Below, one piece after another: positions 1 to 6,344 of a stretch of 16,014 bases of DNA. The notes beneath the pieces were generated by a model that worked only from the letters and a program-made list of their open reading frames with translations, did no database searches and was not told the DNA's origin. Source of the stretch: JBOHUX01 sp050734915 (lineage in GTDB: Bacteria; Chloroflexota; Dormibacteria; Dormibacterales; Dormibacteraceae); contig JBOHUX010000040.1 in the NCBI GenBank assembly GCA_050734915.1, positions 1 to 16,014 of the forward strand, in the 5' to 3' direction. Made by a program: the position numbers and the translations under genes. The stretch's first letter is position 1; the number at the start of each line of letters is the position of its first letter.

Positions 1-1
1 C

Positions 2-1180
2 TCCGAGCCCGCCACCCTCCAGTACATCGCGCCCTACGCGGGCTGCGCGATCGGCGAGCACTTCATGGAAGAGGGCAAAGAGGCCCTCTGCTGCTACGAC
101 GACCTCACCAAGCACGCCTGGGCCTATCGAGAGCTGTCGCTGACGCTCCGGCGCCCACCGGGCCGGGAGGCCTACCCGGGCGACGTCTTCTACCTGCACA
201 GCCGCCTGCTCGAGCGGGCCGCCAAGCTGAGTGACGGCAACGGCGGCGGCTCGCTGACGGCGCTGCCCGTCATCGAGACGCAGGCCAACGATGTCTCCGC
301 CTACATCCCCACCAACGTCATCTCCATCACCGACGGCCAGATCTATCTGGAGGCGGACCTCTTCAACTCCGGGGTGAGACCGGCCATCTCGGTCGGCCTC
401 TCGGTCTCGCGGGTGGGCGGTGACGCGCAGACCCGCGCCGTCAACAAGGTGTCGGGCCGGATGAAGCTGAGCCTGGCCCAGTTCCGGGAACTGGCCGCCT
501 TCGCCCAGTTCGCCTCCGACCTCGACAAGGCGACTCGCGACGACCTCGAGCGGGGCCGCCGGCTCACCGAGTTGCTGAAACAGCCCCAGTTCCAGCCCGT
601 TTCGGTGCCGGTCGAGGTGGCGGTCATCTACGCCGGGACGCAGGGCCTGGTGGACGCTGTCCCCGTCGATCGGGTGCGCGAGTGGGAGGCGCAGTTCACG
701 CGCTTCCTCGACACCGACAAGAAGTCATGGCTCGAGTCCTTCGACGCCGCCAGATGGGACGACGAGATGGCGCGTGATCTCGAGGCGCTCATCCGCGAGT
801 TCAACCGCCAGTTCGGAGTCGACACGCCGGGCGACGGAGGCCCGAAGGGCGCCGAAGCCAAGCCCGGCGCCCACGCCCCCCCGGAGCCGGAGGCGAGCGC
901 CGGCGTGGCATCAAAGACAGAGGGTTCATCCGGACCCGATGCCGGCGACGTGGAGCCCGAGACACGGGCCAAGGCCGACGCCAAGGCGGCGGGCAAGGCG
1001 AAGGCCAAGACCGAGGGCAAGACCGACGCGATGATGGAGGCCAAGACGCACACCAGGACGGACGCCAAGGCGGCGGGCAAGGCGGAGGCCAAAACCGAGG
1101 CCAAGACCAACGCCAAGGCGCCCGCCAAGGCAACCGGGCCCCGCGCCAGGCGCGGCGGCAGGCGCCCTGGAGAGGGCTAG
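2..1180 (+). CDS. atpA: F-type ATP synthase subunit alpha, 3' part (5' end outside window)
   Basis: The C-terminal 392 residues of the F1 alpha subunit, the non-catalytic nucleotide-binding subunit of the alpha3beta3 hexamer. The reading frame is open from base 2; the N-terminal barrel and Walker A lie upstream. Seen: the Walker B strand and following helix (YDDLTKHAWAYRELS), the hallmark RRPPGREAYPGDVFYLHSRLLERAAK, and the arginine-finger segment ISVGLSVSRVGGDAQ. The usual LVVYDDL reads LCCYDDL here. The conserved core ends around REFNRQFGV (base 820). A further 119 residues follow, low in complexity, first Gly/Pro/Glu-rich and then Lys/Ala/Thr-rich, ending in an Arg/Gly stretch; this tail is not part of the family. 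atpG follows after 6 bases with AGGAG spanning the stop codon, so the two are co-transcribed. Identity is certain; the function of the tail is unknown. Confidence 0.97.
   Translation, partial: SEPATLQYIAPYAGCAIGEHFMEEGKEALCCYDDLTKHAWAYRELSLTLRRPPGREAYPGDVFYLHSRLLERAAKLSDGNGGGSLTALPVIETQANDVSAYIPTNVISITDGQIYLEADLFNSGVRPAISVGLSVSRVGGDAQTRAVNKVSGRMKLSLAQFRELAAFAQFASDLDKATRDDLERGRRLTELLKQPQFQPVSVPVEVAVIYAGTQGLVDAVPVDRVREWEAQFTRFLDTDKKSWLESFDAARWDDEMARDLEALIREFNRQFGVDTPGDGGPKGAEAKPGAHAPPEPEASAGVASKTEGSSGPDAGDVEPETRAKADAKAAGKAKAKTEGKTDAMMEAKTHTRTDAKAAGKAEAKTEAKTNAKAPAKATGPRARRGGRRPGEG
977..1100 (+). repeat. Imperfect 40-bp direct repeat in the atpA tail
   Basis: Two 40-base copies at 977-1016 and 1061-1100 differ at two positions by my count. 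They encode DAKAAGKAKAKTE and DAKAAGKAEAKTE. Related shorter units (EAKT, NAKAPAKA) fill the rest of 971-1134. The array looks like expansion of a Lys-Ala-rich coding minisatellite inside the alpha-subunit tail. Confidence 0.8.
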
Positions 1181-1186
1181 GAGCCT

Positions 1187-2056
1187 GTGGCCTCACTCCG
1201 CGATCTCCGGCGGCGCATCCGCTCGAACCAGAACACGCAGAAGATCACCAAGGCGATGCAGGTCGTCTCCGCCTCCCGGCTGCGGCGCGCCCAGCGGCAG
1301 GTGGAGGCGGCTCGCCCCTACTCCGAGAAGATGGTCGAGGTCCTGGCCACCACCGCCGAGCGCGCGAAGGAGTTCAAGCACCCGTTCCTGGAGCGGCGGG
1401 AGGGTCGGCGCGCGGTCATCATCCTGATCACCTCCGACCGCGGGCTGGCGGGGGCGCTCAATGTGAGCACGATCCGAGCCTCGATGCGCGAGGTGAATCA
1501 GCGATTCCCCGACCATCCCCGGTTCGTCACCCTGGGCCGCAAGGGCCGCGACTACCTGATCCGGTTCCGGCGGGAGGTGATCGCCGACGCCAGCGACCTC
1601 TCCGCCCCGCCTCAGCTGGCCCAGGTCCTGCCCGCCGTCACGGTCGCGCTCGACGAGTATCGCGAGGGGAAGGTGGACGCCGTCATGCTCGCCTACGCGA
1701 GATGGGTCTCGACCCTGCGCCAGGAGGCGGTGGTGCGGACGATGGTCCCCGTCGAGGTCCCGGAACGGGAGGACCAGGGCACGCGCTCCGACTACATCTA
1801 CGAGCCGGAGCCGGAGGAGGTGATGGGCGCGCTCCTGCCCCGCTACGTGGAGACGCAGGTTTTCCAGGCCGTGCTCGAGAACAAGGCCAGCGAGCACGCG
1901 GCCAGGATGGTCGCCATGCAGAACGCGACCAGCGCGGCGGGGGACCTGATCAAGGATCTGACGCTGACCGCCAACAAGGTCCGGCAGGCCACCATCACCG
2001 CCGAGTTGATGGAGATCGTGGGCGGCGCGGAGGCGCTTCGGGAATCGGCACTTTAA
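1187..2056 (+). CDS. atpG: F-type ATP synthase subunit gamma
   Basis: The 289-residue gamma subunit, the central rotor stalk that couples proton flow through Fo to catalysis in F1. The N-terminal coiled-coil helix is the family signature (ASLRDLRRRI, then TQKITKAMQVVSASRLRRAQ). The central Rossmann-like domain contains ILITSDRGLAGALN. The C-terminal helix ends MQNATSAAGDLIKDLTLTANKVRQATITAELMEIV in the usual pattern. Length is normal. The start is GTG at 1187, chosen because Met-Ala-Ser-Leu-Arg is the expected N-terminus and AGGAG sits at 1179-1183, though the 3-nt spacing is short. It lies 6 bases after atpA and 54 bases before atpD in one operon. Confidence 0.97.
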   Translation: MASLRDLRRRIRSNQNTQKITKAMQVVSASRLRRAQRQVEAARPYSEKMVEVLATTAERAKEFKHPFLERREGRRAVIILITSDRGLAGALNVSTIRASMREVNQRFPDHPRFVTLGRKGRDYLIRFRREVIADASDLSAPPQLAQVLPAVTVALDEYREGKVDAVMLAYARWVSTLRQEAVVRTMVPVEVPEREDQGTRSDYIYEPEPEEVMGALLPRYVETQVFQAVLENKASEHAARMVAMQNATSAAGDLIKDLTLTANKVRQATITAELMEIVGGAEALRESAL

Positions 2057-2059
2057 CCT

Positions 2060-2087
2060 CCCCGTGCAATCGCGAGATTGGGCGGGG
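2060..2087 (+). promoter_or_regulatory. Intercistronic GNRA-capped hairpin upstream of atpD
   Basis: An inner stem CAATC (2067-2071) / GATTG (2076-2080) is closed by a GCGA tetraloop of the GNRA class. An outer stem CCCCG (2060-2064) / CGGGG (2083-2087) flanks it, with a possible U-G pair and one mismatch between. It begins four bases after the atpG stop and ends just before GAGGAG (2093-2098). It could tune atpD translation or stabilise a processed 5' end. There is no U-tract, so it is not a normal terminator. Confidence 0.5.
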
Positions 2088-2110
2088 CGATCGAGGAGAC
2101 ACTTGAGCTG

Positions 2111-3562
2111 ATGGCGAAGACCGACGAACGGCGGCGGAGCGGCGTCGAGTCGGACGGCGACGGCCTGGGTCACGTCTCTCAGGTCATCGGTGCCGTGGTG
2201 GATGTGGCGTTCCCTCCCGGGCGGCAGCCCAACATCTACGATGCGGTCTCGGTCGCGACCGAGGACGGGCGGGAGGTGATCATGGAGGTCGAGCAGGCGA
2301 TCGGGGACAACACCGTGCGCTGCATCGCCATGGACACCACCGACGGCTTCCGGCGCGGCGACCGGGTGCGCGCGAGCGGCGGTCCGATCACGGTGCCGGT
2401 CGGGGTGGAGACGCTGGGCCGGATGTTCAATGTGATCGGCGAGCCGATCGACGGCGAGCCCGCGCCCGAGGGGGTGGAGCGGTGGCCGATCCACCGGGCG
2501 GCGCCGCCGGTGTCGGAGCAGCAGACGCAGGTCGACCTCCTCGAGACCGGGATCAAGGTCATCGATCTCATCTGCACTTTCACCAAGGGCTCCAAGATCG
2601 GCCTCTTCGGCGGCGCCGGCACCGGCAAGACGGTGATCGTCCAGGAGCTGATCCGGAGCATCGCCCAGGAGCACAAGGGGCGCTCGGTCTTCGCGGGCGT
2701 GGGGGAGAGGACCCGGGAGGGCAACGACCTCTTCGTGGAGATGTCGGAGTCGGGCGTGATCAACTCCACCAGCCTCGTCTTCGGCCAGATGAACGAGCCC
2801 CCGGGCGCCCGGGCGCGGATCGCGCTCACCGGCCTCACCATGGCCGAGCACTTCCGCGACGCCGAGGGGGCCGACGTCCTCCTCTTCATCGACAACATCT
2901 TCCGGTACATGCTGGCCGGATCCGAGGTTTCCGCGCTGCTGGGCCGGATGCCCTCCGCGGTCGGGTACCAGCCCACCCTGGCCACCGAGATGGGCGACCT
3001 CCAGGAGCGGATCACCTCCACCAAGAAGGGCTCGATCACGTCCGTGCAGGCCATCTACGTGCCCGCCGACGACATGACCGACCCCGCCATCCAGACCACC
3101 TTCGCCCACCTCGGCGCCACGGTCACCCTGAGCCGGGCGCTGACCGACATCGGCATCTACCCGGCCGTCGATCCGCTCGACTCGTTCAGCCGCTTCCTGG
3201 CCCCGGAGATCGTCGGCCAGGAGCACTACGACGCCGCCCAGGGCGTGAAGAGAGCCATGCAGCGCTACAAGGAGCTGCAGGACATCATCGCCATCCTGGG
3301 CATGGAGGAGCTCTCGGACGACGACAAGCAGACGGTGGCCCGGGCGCGGCGCATCCAGCGCTTCCTGAGCCAGCCCTTCTTCGTGGCGGAGAGGTTCACG
3401 GGCAGCTCCGGCGTCTACGTCCCCGTCCAGGAGACGGTGCGCGGGTTCACCGAGATCCTGGAGGGCAAGCACGACAGCCTCCCCGAGCAGGCCTTCTACA
3501 TGGTCGGCACCATCGACCAGGCCGTCGAGAAGGCCGGCCGGATGAAGGGCGAGGAGAAGTAG
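2111..3562 (+). CDS. atpD: F-type ATP synthase subunit beta
   Basis: The 483-residue catalytic beta subunit of F1, which makes ATP at the alpha/beta interface. Seen: the N-terminal barrel (VSQVIGAVVDVAFPPG), Walker A GGAGTGKT at residues 167-174 with the catalytic Lys at 173, GVGERTREGNDL with the catalytic Glu, Walker B LLFIDNIFR, the highly conserved SALLGRMPSAVGYQPTLATEM, and a DELSEED-type loop reading EELSDDD (399-405). Small departures from the norm: ICTFTKGSK replaces the usual LAPYxKGGK before the P-loop, the P-loop has Thr where Val is usual, and FRYMLAGSE replaces FRFTQAGSE. ATG 2111 is preferred, with GAGGAG at 2093-2098. An in-frame TTG at 2078 lies inside a hairpin stem and is unlikely to be used. 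atpC begins 4 bases after the stop. Confidence 0.97.
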   Translation: MAKTDERRRSGVESDGDGLGHVSQVIGAVVDVAFPPGRQPNIYDAVSVATEDGREVIMEVEQAIGDNTVRCIAMDTTDGFRRGDRVRASGGPITVPVGVETLGRMFNVIGEPIDGEPAPEGVERWPIHRAAPPVSEQQTQVDLLETGIKVIDLICTFTKGSKIGLFGGAGTGKTVIVQELIRSIAQEHKGRSVFAGVGERTREGNDLFVEMSESGVINSTSLVFGQMNEPPGARARIALTGLTMAEHFRDAEGADVLLFIDNIFRYMLAGSEVSALLGRMPSAVGYQPTLATEMGDLQERITSTKKGSITSVQAIYVPADDMTDPAIQTTFAHLGATVTLSRALTDIGIYPAVDPLDSFSRFLAPEIVGQEHYDAAQGVKRAMQRYKELQDIIAILGMEELSDDDKQTVARARRIQRFLSQPFFVAERFTGSSGVYVPVQETVRGFTEILEGKHDSLPEQAFYMVGTIDQAVEKAGRMKGEEK

Positions 3563-3566
3563 GGAG

Positions 3567-3986
3567 TTGCCGGTCCCGGTTCGGGTGGTCAGCGTCGAGC
3601 GGAGCCTTTTCGAGGGTGAGGCGGACTTCGTCCTCTGCCGGGGCGCGGAGGGGGACCTCGGCATCCTCCCCCGCCACTCGCCCCTCCTGACCACGCTCCG
3701 GCCAGGCCCGGTCAGGATCGACAGTGGGGCCGCCTCGGAGCTGCTCTTCGTGGGCGGCGGGTTCCTGGAGGTGCTGCCGGACCGGATCACCATCCTCGCC
3801 GACGAGGCCGAGCGCGCCGAGGACATCGACGAGGGGCACGCCGAGGAGGCCCGCCGCCGTGCCGAGGAACGCCTCCAGCACGTGGAGACCGCGGACGATC
3901 GTGTCCGGCTTCAGGAGGAGCTGGAAACCGCCGAGGAACGGCTCCGGCTCGCTCGCGAGATGCGGGGGCGCCGAGGCGGCGGCTGA
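3567..3986 (+). CDS. atpC: F-type ATP synthase subunit epsilon
   Basis: The 139-residue epsilon subunit, which links gamma to the c-ring and often inhibits ATP hydrolysis through its C-terminal helices. The N-terminal beta-sandwich is typical (VRVVSVERSLFEGEADFV, then GDLGILPRHSPLLTTL and FVGGGFLEVLPDRITILAD). The last ~55 residues are two charged helices rich in Glu and Arg. The start is TTG at 3567, the only start that gives the full first strand. GAGGAG at 3551-3556 serves as ribosome site and lies inside the end of atpD, so translation is coupled. The 3' end lies inside a large inverted repeat (3962-4018). This is the last gene of the atp operon. Confidence 0.93.
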   Translation: MPVPVRVVSVERSLFEGEADFVLCRGAEGDLGILPRHSPLLTTLRPGPVRIDSGAASELLFVGGGFLEVLPDRITILADEAERAEDIDEGHAEEARRRAEERLQHVETADDRVRLQEELETAEERLRLAREMRGRRGGG

Positions 3987-4018
3987 CCGGCCGGTCCACG
4001 TCCGCTCCGCGCCCCCGC
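3962..4018 (+). terminator. Large nested GC hairpin at the end of the atp operon
   Basis: A perfect 10-bp outer stem pairs 3962-3971 (GCGGGGGCGC) with 4009-4018 (GCGCCCCCGC). Inside it, GAG/CTC (3973-3975/4005-4007) and CGG/CCG (3977-3979/4002-4004) continue the stem with small bulges. A perfect 12-bp palindrome GACCGGCCGGTC (3985-3996) lies at the centre and overlaps the atpC stop codon at 3984-3986. No run of T follows, so it is not a classical intrinsic terminator. It may act as a U-independent terminator, an attenuator before murA, or a 3'-end stabiliser. Confidence 0.5.
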
Positions 4019-4029
4019 CAGGCCCTGGT

Positions 4030-4035
4030 TAGGAT
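4030..4035 (+). promoter_or_regulatory. Possible -10 element (TAGGAT) just upstream of murA
   Basis: TAGGAT matches a TANNNT -10 pattern and ends 6 nt before the GTG at 4042. It follows the hairpin that may end atp transcription. The same bases contain AGGA (4031-4034), which alternatively serves as a Shine-Dalgarno site 7 nt from that GTG. The two readings cannot be separated by sequence alone, and no convincing -35 is visible. Confidence 0.3.
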
Positions 4036-4041
4036 TTGCAG

Positions 4042-5379
4042 GTGCCCTCCGCGGATCGGTCCCAGGCGATGCCTCGCGACCAGGTTCTGCTCATCGAGGG
4101 GGGCCGCGAGCTGGTGGGTCGCATCTGCATCAGCGGGTCCAAGAACGCCTCCCTGCCGATCATGGCCGCCTGCCTCCTGACCAAGGCGCCGGTCCGGCTC
4201 GAGAACGTCCCCGATGTCGCCGACACCCAGGTCATGGGGGAGATCCTCTCGTCGCTCGGCTGTCGCCTCCGGACCCACCCGGCGGGCGGGCTCGAGGTCA
4301 GCGCGGTGGAGATCACGGAGCCGGATGTGCCCGACGAGCTGGGCCGCCGGATGCGCGCGTCGGTGGTCCTGCTGGGCGCCCTTCTGGCGCGGACGGGCCG
4401 GGCCCGCCTGCCCCGGCCGGGTGGGGACGAGATCGGGCTCCGGCGGGTCGAGCAGCACATCCGGGGCCTGCGCCAGATGGGTGCCCGGGTGGTCGAGAGC
4501 GACGGCTACTTCTCCGCCACGGCCGCGCGCCTGCACGGGGCTCGGATCATCCTCGACCTGCCGACCGTGACCGGGACCGAGAACCTGATGATGGCGGCGG
4601 TGCTCGCCGAGGGGCGGACCGAGATCCTGAATGCCGCCCGCGAGCCCCACGTCCAGGACCTGGCCGTGTTCCTGGCCAAGCTCGGAGCCCGCGTCTACGG
4701 GGCGGGTACCGATGAGCTCGTCGTGGAGGGCGTGGAGCGGCTCGGCGGCTGCGATCATCGGGTCATTCCCGACTACCTGGAGGCGGGTACCTATGCGATG
4801 GCCGTCGCGGCGGCGGGCGGCGAAGCGGTGCTGGAGTGCAGCCCGCCCCAGGACCTGACCACGGTGCTGCTCAAGTTGCAGCTGGCGGGCGCGGAGGTGG
4901 AGGCGGGGATGGACTCGATCCGCGTCCGCCGGTCGCGACGCCGGCGCCTCCAGCCGGTCGACCTCACCACCTGGGTCCATCCCGGATTCCCGACCGACCT
5001 CCAGGCCCAGTACCTCGCCATGATGACCCAGGCCCACGGTGAGAGCGTGATCTCGGAGTACATATTCGAGAACCGCTTCCAGCACGTCCCCGAGCTGATG
5101 CGGATGGGGGCCCGGATCAGCGTGGACGGGCGCACGGCGACCGTTCACGGCCCCAGCCTCCTCCACGGAACCGACGCCGTCATCCCCGACATCCGTTCGG
5201 GCGCCGCGCTCGTCATCGCGGCGCTCTGCGCGCGTGGCACCACCGAGCTCCACCAGGCCTGGCACGTGGATCGCGGCTATCACGACCTGGTCGGCAAGCT
5301 GACCGCCCTCGGAGCACGGGTGCGGCCGGCCCGGGCCCGCGCGCGGCGCGGTCGCCCGGGCTCGGGCACCTACGAATGA
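4042..5379 (+). CDS. murA: UDP-N-acetylglucosamine 1-carboxyvinyltransferase, Asp-type
   Basis: MurA transfers enolpyruvate from PEP to UDP-GlcNAc, the first committed step of peptidoglycan synthesis, in the cytoplasm. About 445 residues. Seen: the N-terminal GSKNAS with the PEP-binding Lys, NAAREPHVQDLAVFLAKLGA, FPTDLQAQ with the conserved Asp, FENRFQHVPELMRMGA and the C-terminal HVDRGY. The active-site loop reads LPRPGGDEIG where most MurA have GGCxIG, so the catalytic Cys (E. coli Cys115) is Asp here (codon 4426-4428, about residue 129). The C-terminus ends in an Arg-rich tail. The start is uncertain among TTG 4036, GTG 4042 and ATG 4069; GTG 4042 has AGGA at the best spacing. Its place between atpC and an mreB-type gene matches Gram-positive gene order. 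Confidence 0.94.
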   Translation: MPSADRSQAMPRDQVLLIEGGRELVGRICISGSKNASLPIMAACLLTKAPVRLENVPDVADTQVMGEILSSLGCRLRTHPAGGLEVSAVEITEPDVPDELGRRMRASVVLLGALLARTGRARLPRPGGDEIGLRRVEQHIRGLRQMGARVVESDGYFSATAARLHGARIILDLPTVTGTENLMMAAVLAEGRTEILNAAREPHVQDLAVFLAKLGARVYGAGTDELVVEGVERLGGCDHRVIPDYLEAGTYAMAVAAAGGEAVLECSPPQDLTTVLLKLQLAGAEVEAGMDSIRVRRSRRRRLQPVDLTTWVHPGFPTDLQAQYLAMMTQAHGESVISEYIFENRFQHVPELMRMGARISVDGRTATVHGPSLLHGTDAVIPDIRSGAALVIAALCARGTTELHQAWHVDRGYHDLVGKLTALGARVRPARARARRGRPGSGTYE

Positions 5380-5386
5380 GACCCCG

Positions 5387-6289
5387 GTGCTCGCCAAGCG
5401 GATAGGAATCGATCTCGGGACGAGCACCCTGCTCGTCTACGTCAGAGGGGAGGGCGTGGTCGTCAACGAACCCTCGCCGGCGGCCTCCAGCGCTCCCGTC
5501 CAGGGCGCCGAGGACATGCTGCGGTCCGCGATCGAGCGCGTCCAGGGCCGGCAGCGGCTGTTCAAGCCGGAGGTCGTGATCTGCGTTCCGTCCGGCACCG
5601 CCGGAGGTGAACGCCGGGCTCTGACCGAGGCCGCCATCGCGGCCGGGGCCCGCCAGGCGTGGCTCATCGACGAGCCGCTGGCGGCCGCGATCGGAGCCGG
5701 CCTGCCGATCGACGAGGGCGGCGGAATCGCCGTCTGCGACGTCGGCGGGGGCTCCACCAAGATCGCGGTCATCGCCCGAAGCGGAATCCTCGTCGCGCAT
5801 TCGGTCCCCGCCGGGGGGACCAGCCTCGACGAGGCGATCGCCGCCTTCCTGAAGCGCTGCCATCACCTCCTGGTCGAGGCGTGGGAGGCAGAGGCGATCA
5901 AGCTCTCGGTGGGGGCGGCGGCGCCGGCGCCGGAGGCCCGCTCGACCGGGGTGGGCGGACGGGATGCGAGGAGTGGGCTGAGGAAGGAGGTCACCGTCAG
6001 CTCCGGCGAGATCATGGATGCGATCGAGGAGCCGCTGGCGGCGATCGCCGAGGCGGTGCGGGCCGTCCTCGACCAGGCGCCGCACGAGCTCGCCGCCGGC
6101 ATCCGGCGCCGAGGGGTCGTGCTGACCGGCGGGGGCGCGCTCCTCCCGGGGATCGATCGCTGCCTGGAGTCGCGGACGGGCGTGCGCACCGCCGTCGCCG
6201 GGAACCCCCAGACCTGCGCTGTTCGGGGCGCCGGGCTGGGACTCGACCAGCTGCAGGTCCTGAGGCGCAGCCAGGGCCCTCTGCGGTGA
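5387..6289 (+). CDS. mreB: MreB-family bacterial actin lacking subdomain IB
   Basis: An actin-fold cell-shape protein of 300 residues, against about 335-345 for typical MreB/Mbl. All ATP-site motifs are present: phosphate-1 IGIDLGTSTLLVYV (residues 6-19), VVICVPSG, the connecting IDEPLAAAIGAG, phosphate-2 CDVGGGSTKIAVI and the adenosine motif GVVLTGGGALLPG. After VVVNEPSPAA (24-33) only about ten residues precede MLRSAIERVQGRQRLFKP. In Thermotoga MreB the same points are about 45 residues apart, so some 35 residues corresponding to subdomain IB (about 33-65) are missing in frame. GTG 5387 lies 7 bases after murA and gives the expected N-terminus. No mreC or mreD follows; a glycosyltransferase does. 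It may form modified filaments or a non-polymerising actin-like ATPase. Confidence 0.88.
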   Translation: MLAKRIGIDLGTSTLLVYVRGEGVVVNEPSPAASSAPVQGAEDMLRSAIERVQGRQRLFKPEVVICVPSGTAGGERRALTEAAIAAGARQAWLIDEPLAAAIGAGLPIDEGGGIAVCDVGGGSTKIAVIARSGILVAHSVPAGGTSLDEAIAAFLKRCHHLLVEAWEAEAIKLSVGAAAPAPEARSTGVGGRDARSGLRKEVTVSSGEIMDAIEEPLAAIAEAVRAVLDQAPHELAAGIRRRGVVLTGGGALLPGIDRCLESRTGVRTAVAGNPQTCAVRGAGLGLDQLQVLRRSQGPLR

Positions 6290-6344
6290 CGCGGCTCCGA
6301 GCGAGGTGGCGGGGCCCGCGCACGCGCGCGTCGCGGCCCCCGCC

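Noticed and set aside
2078..2110. TTG 2078 as the atpD start
   Set aside because: It lies in the 3' arm of the GNRA hairpin stem and has no ribosome site; ATG 2111 follows GAGGAG at 2093-2098.
1193..3826. A very long open frame on the minus strand across atpG and atpD
   Set aside because: It is antisense to well-recognised ATP synthase genes, has composition typical of GC-rich shadow frames (Arg/His/Gly/Leu-rich) and resembles no family.
3787..5427. A 546-codon minus-strand open frame over atpC and murA
   Set aside because: It is a shadow of murA in GC-rich sequence; no domain pattern is visible and the plus-strand genes are unambiguous.
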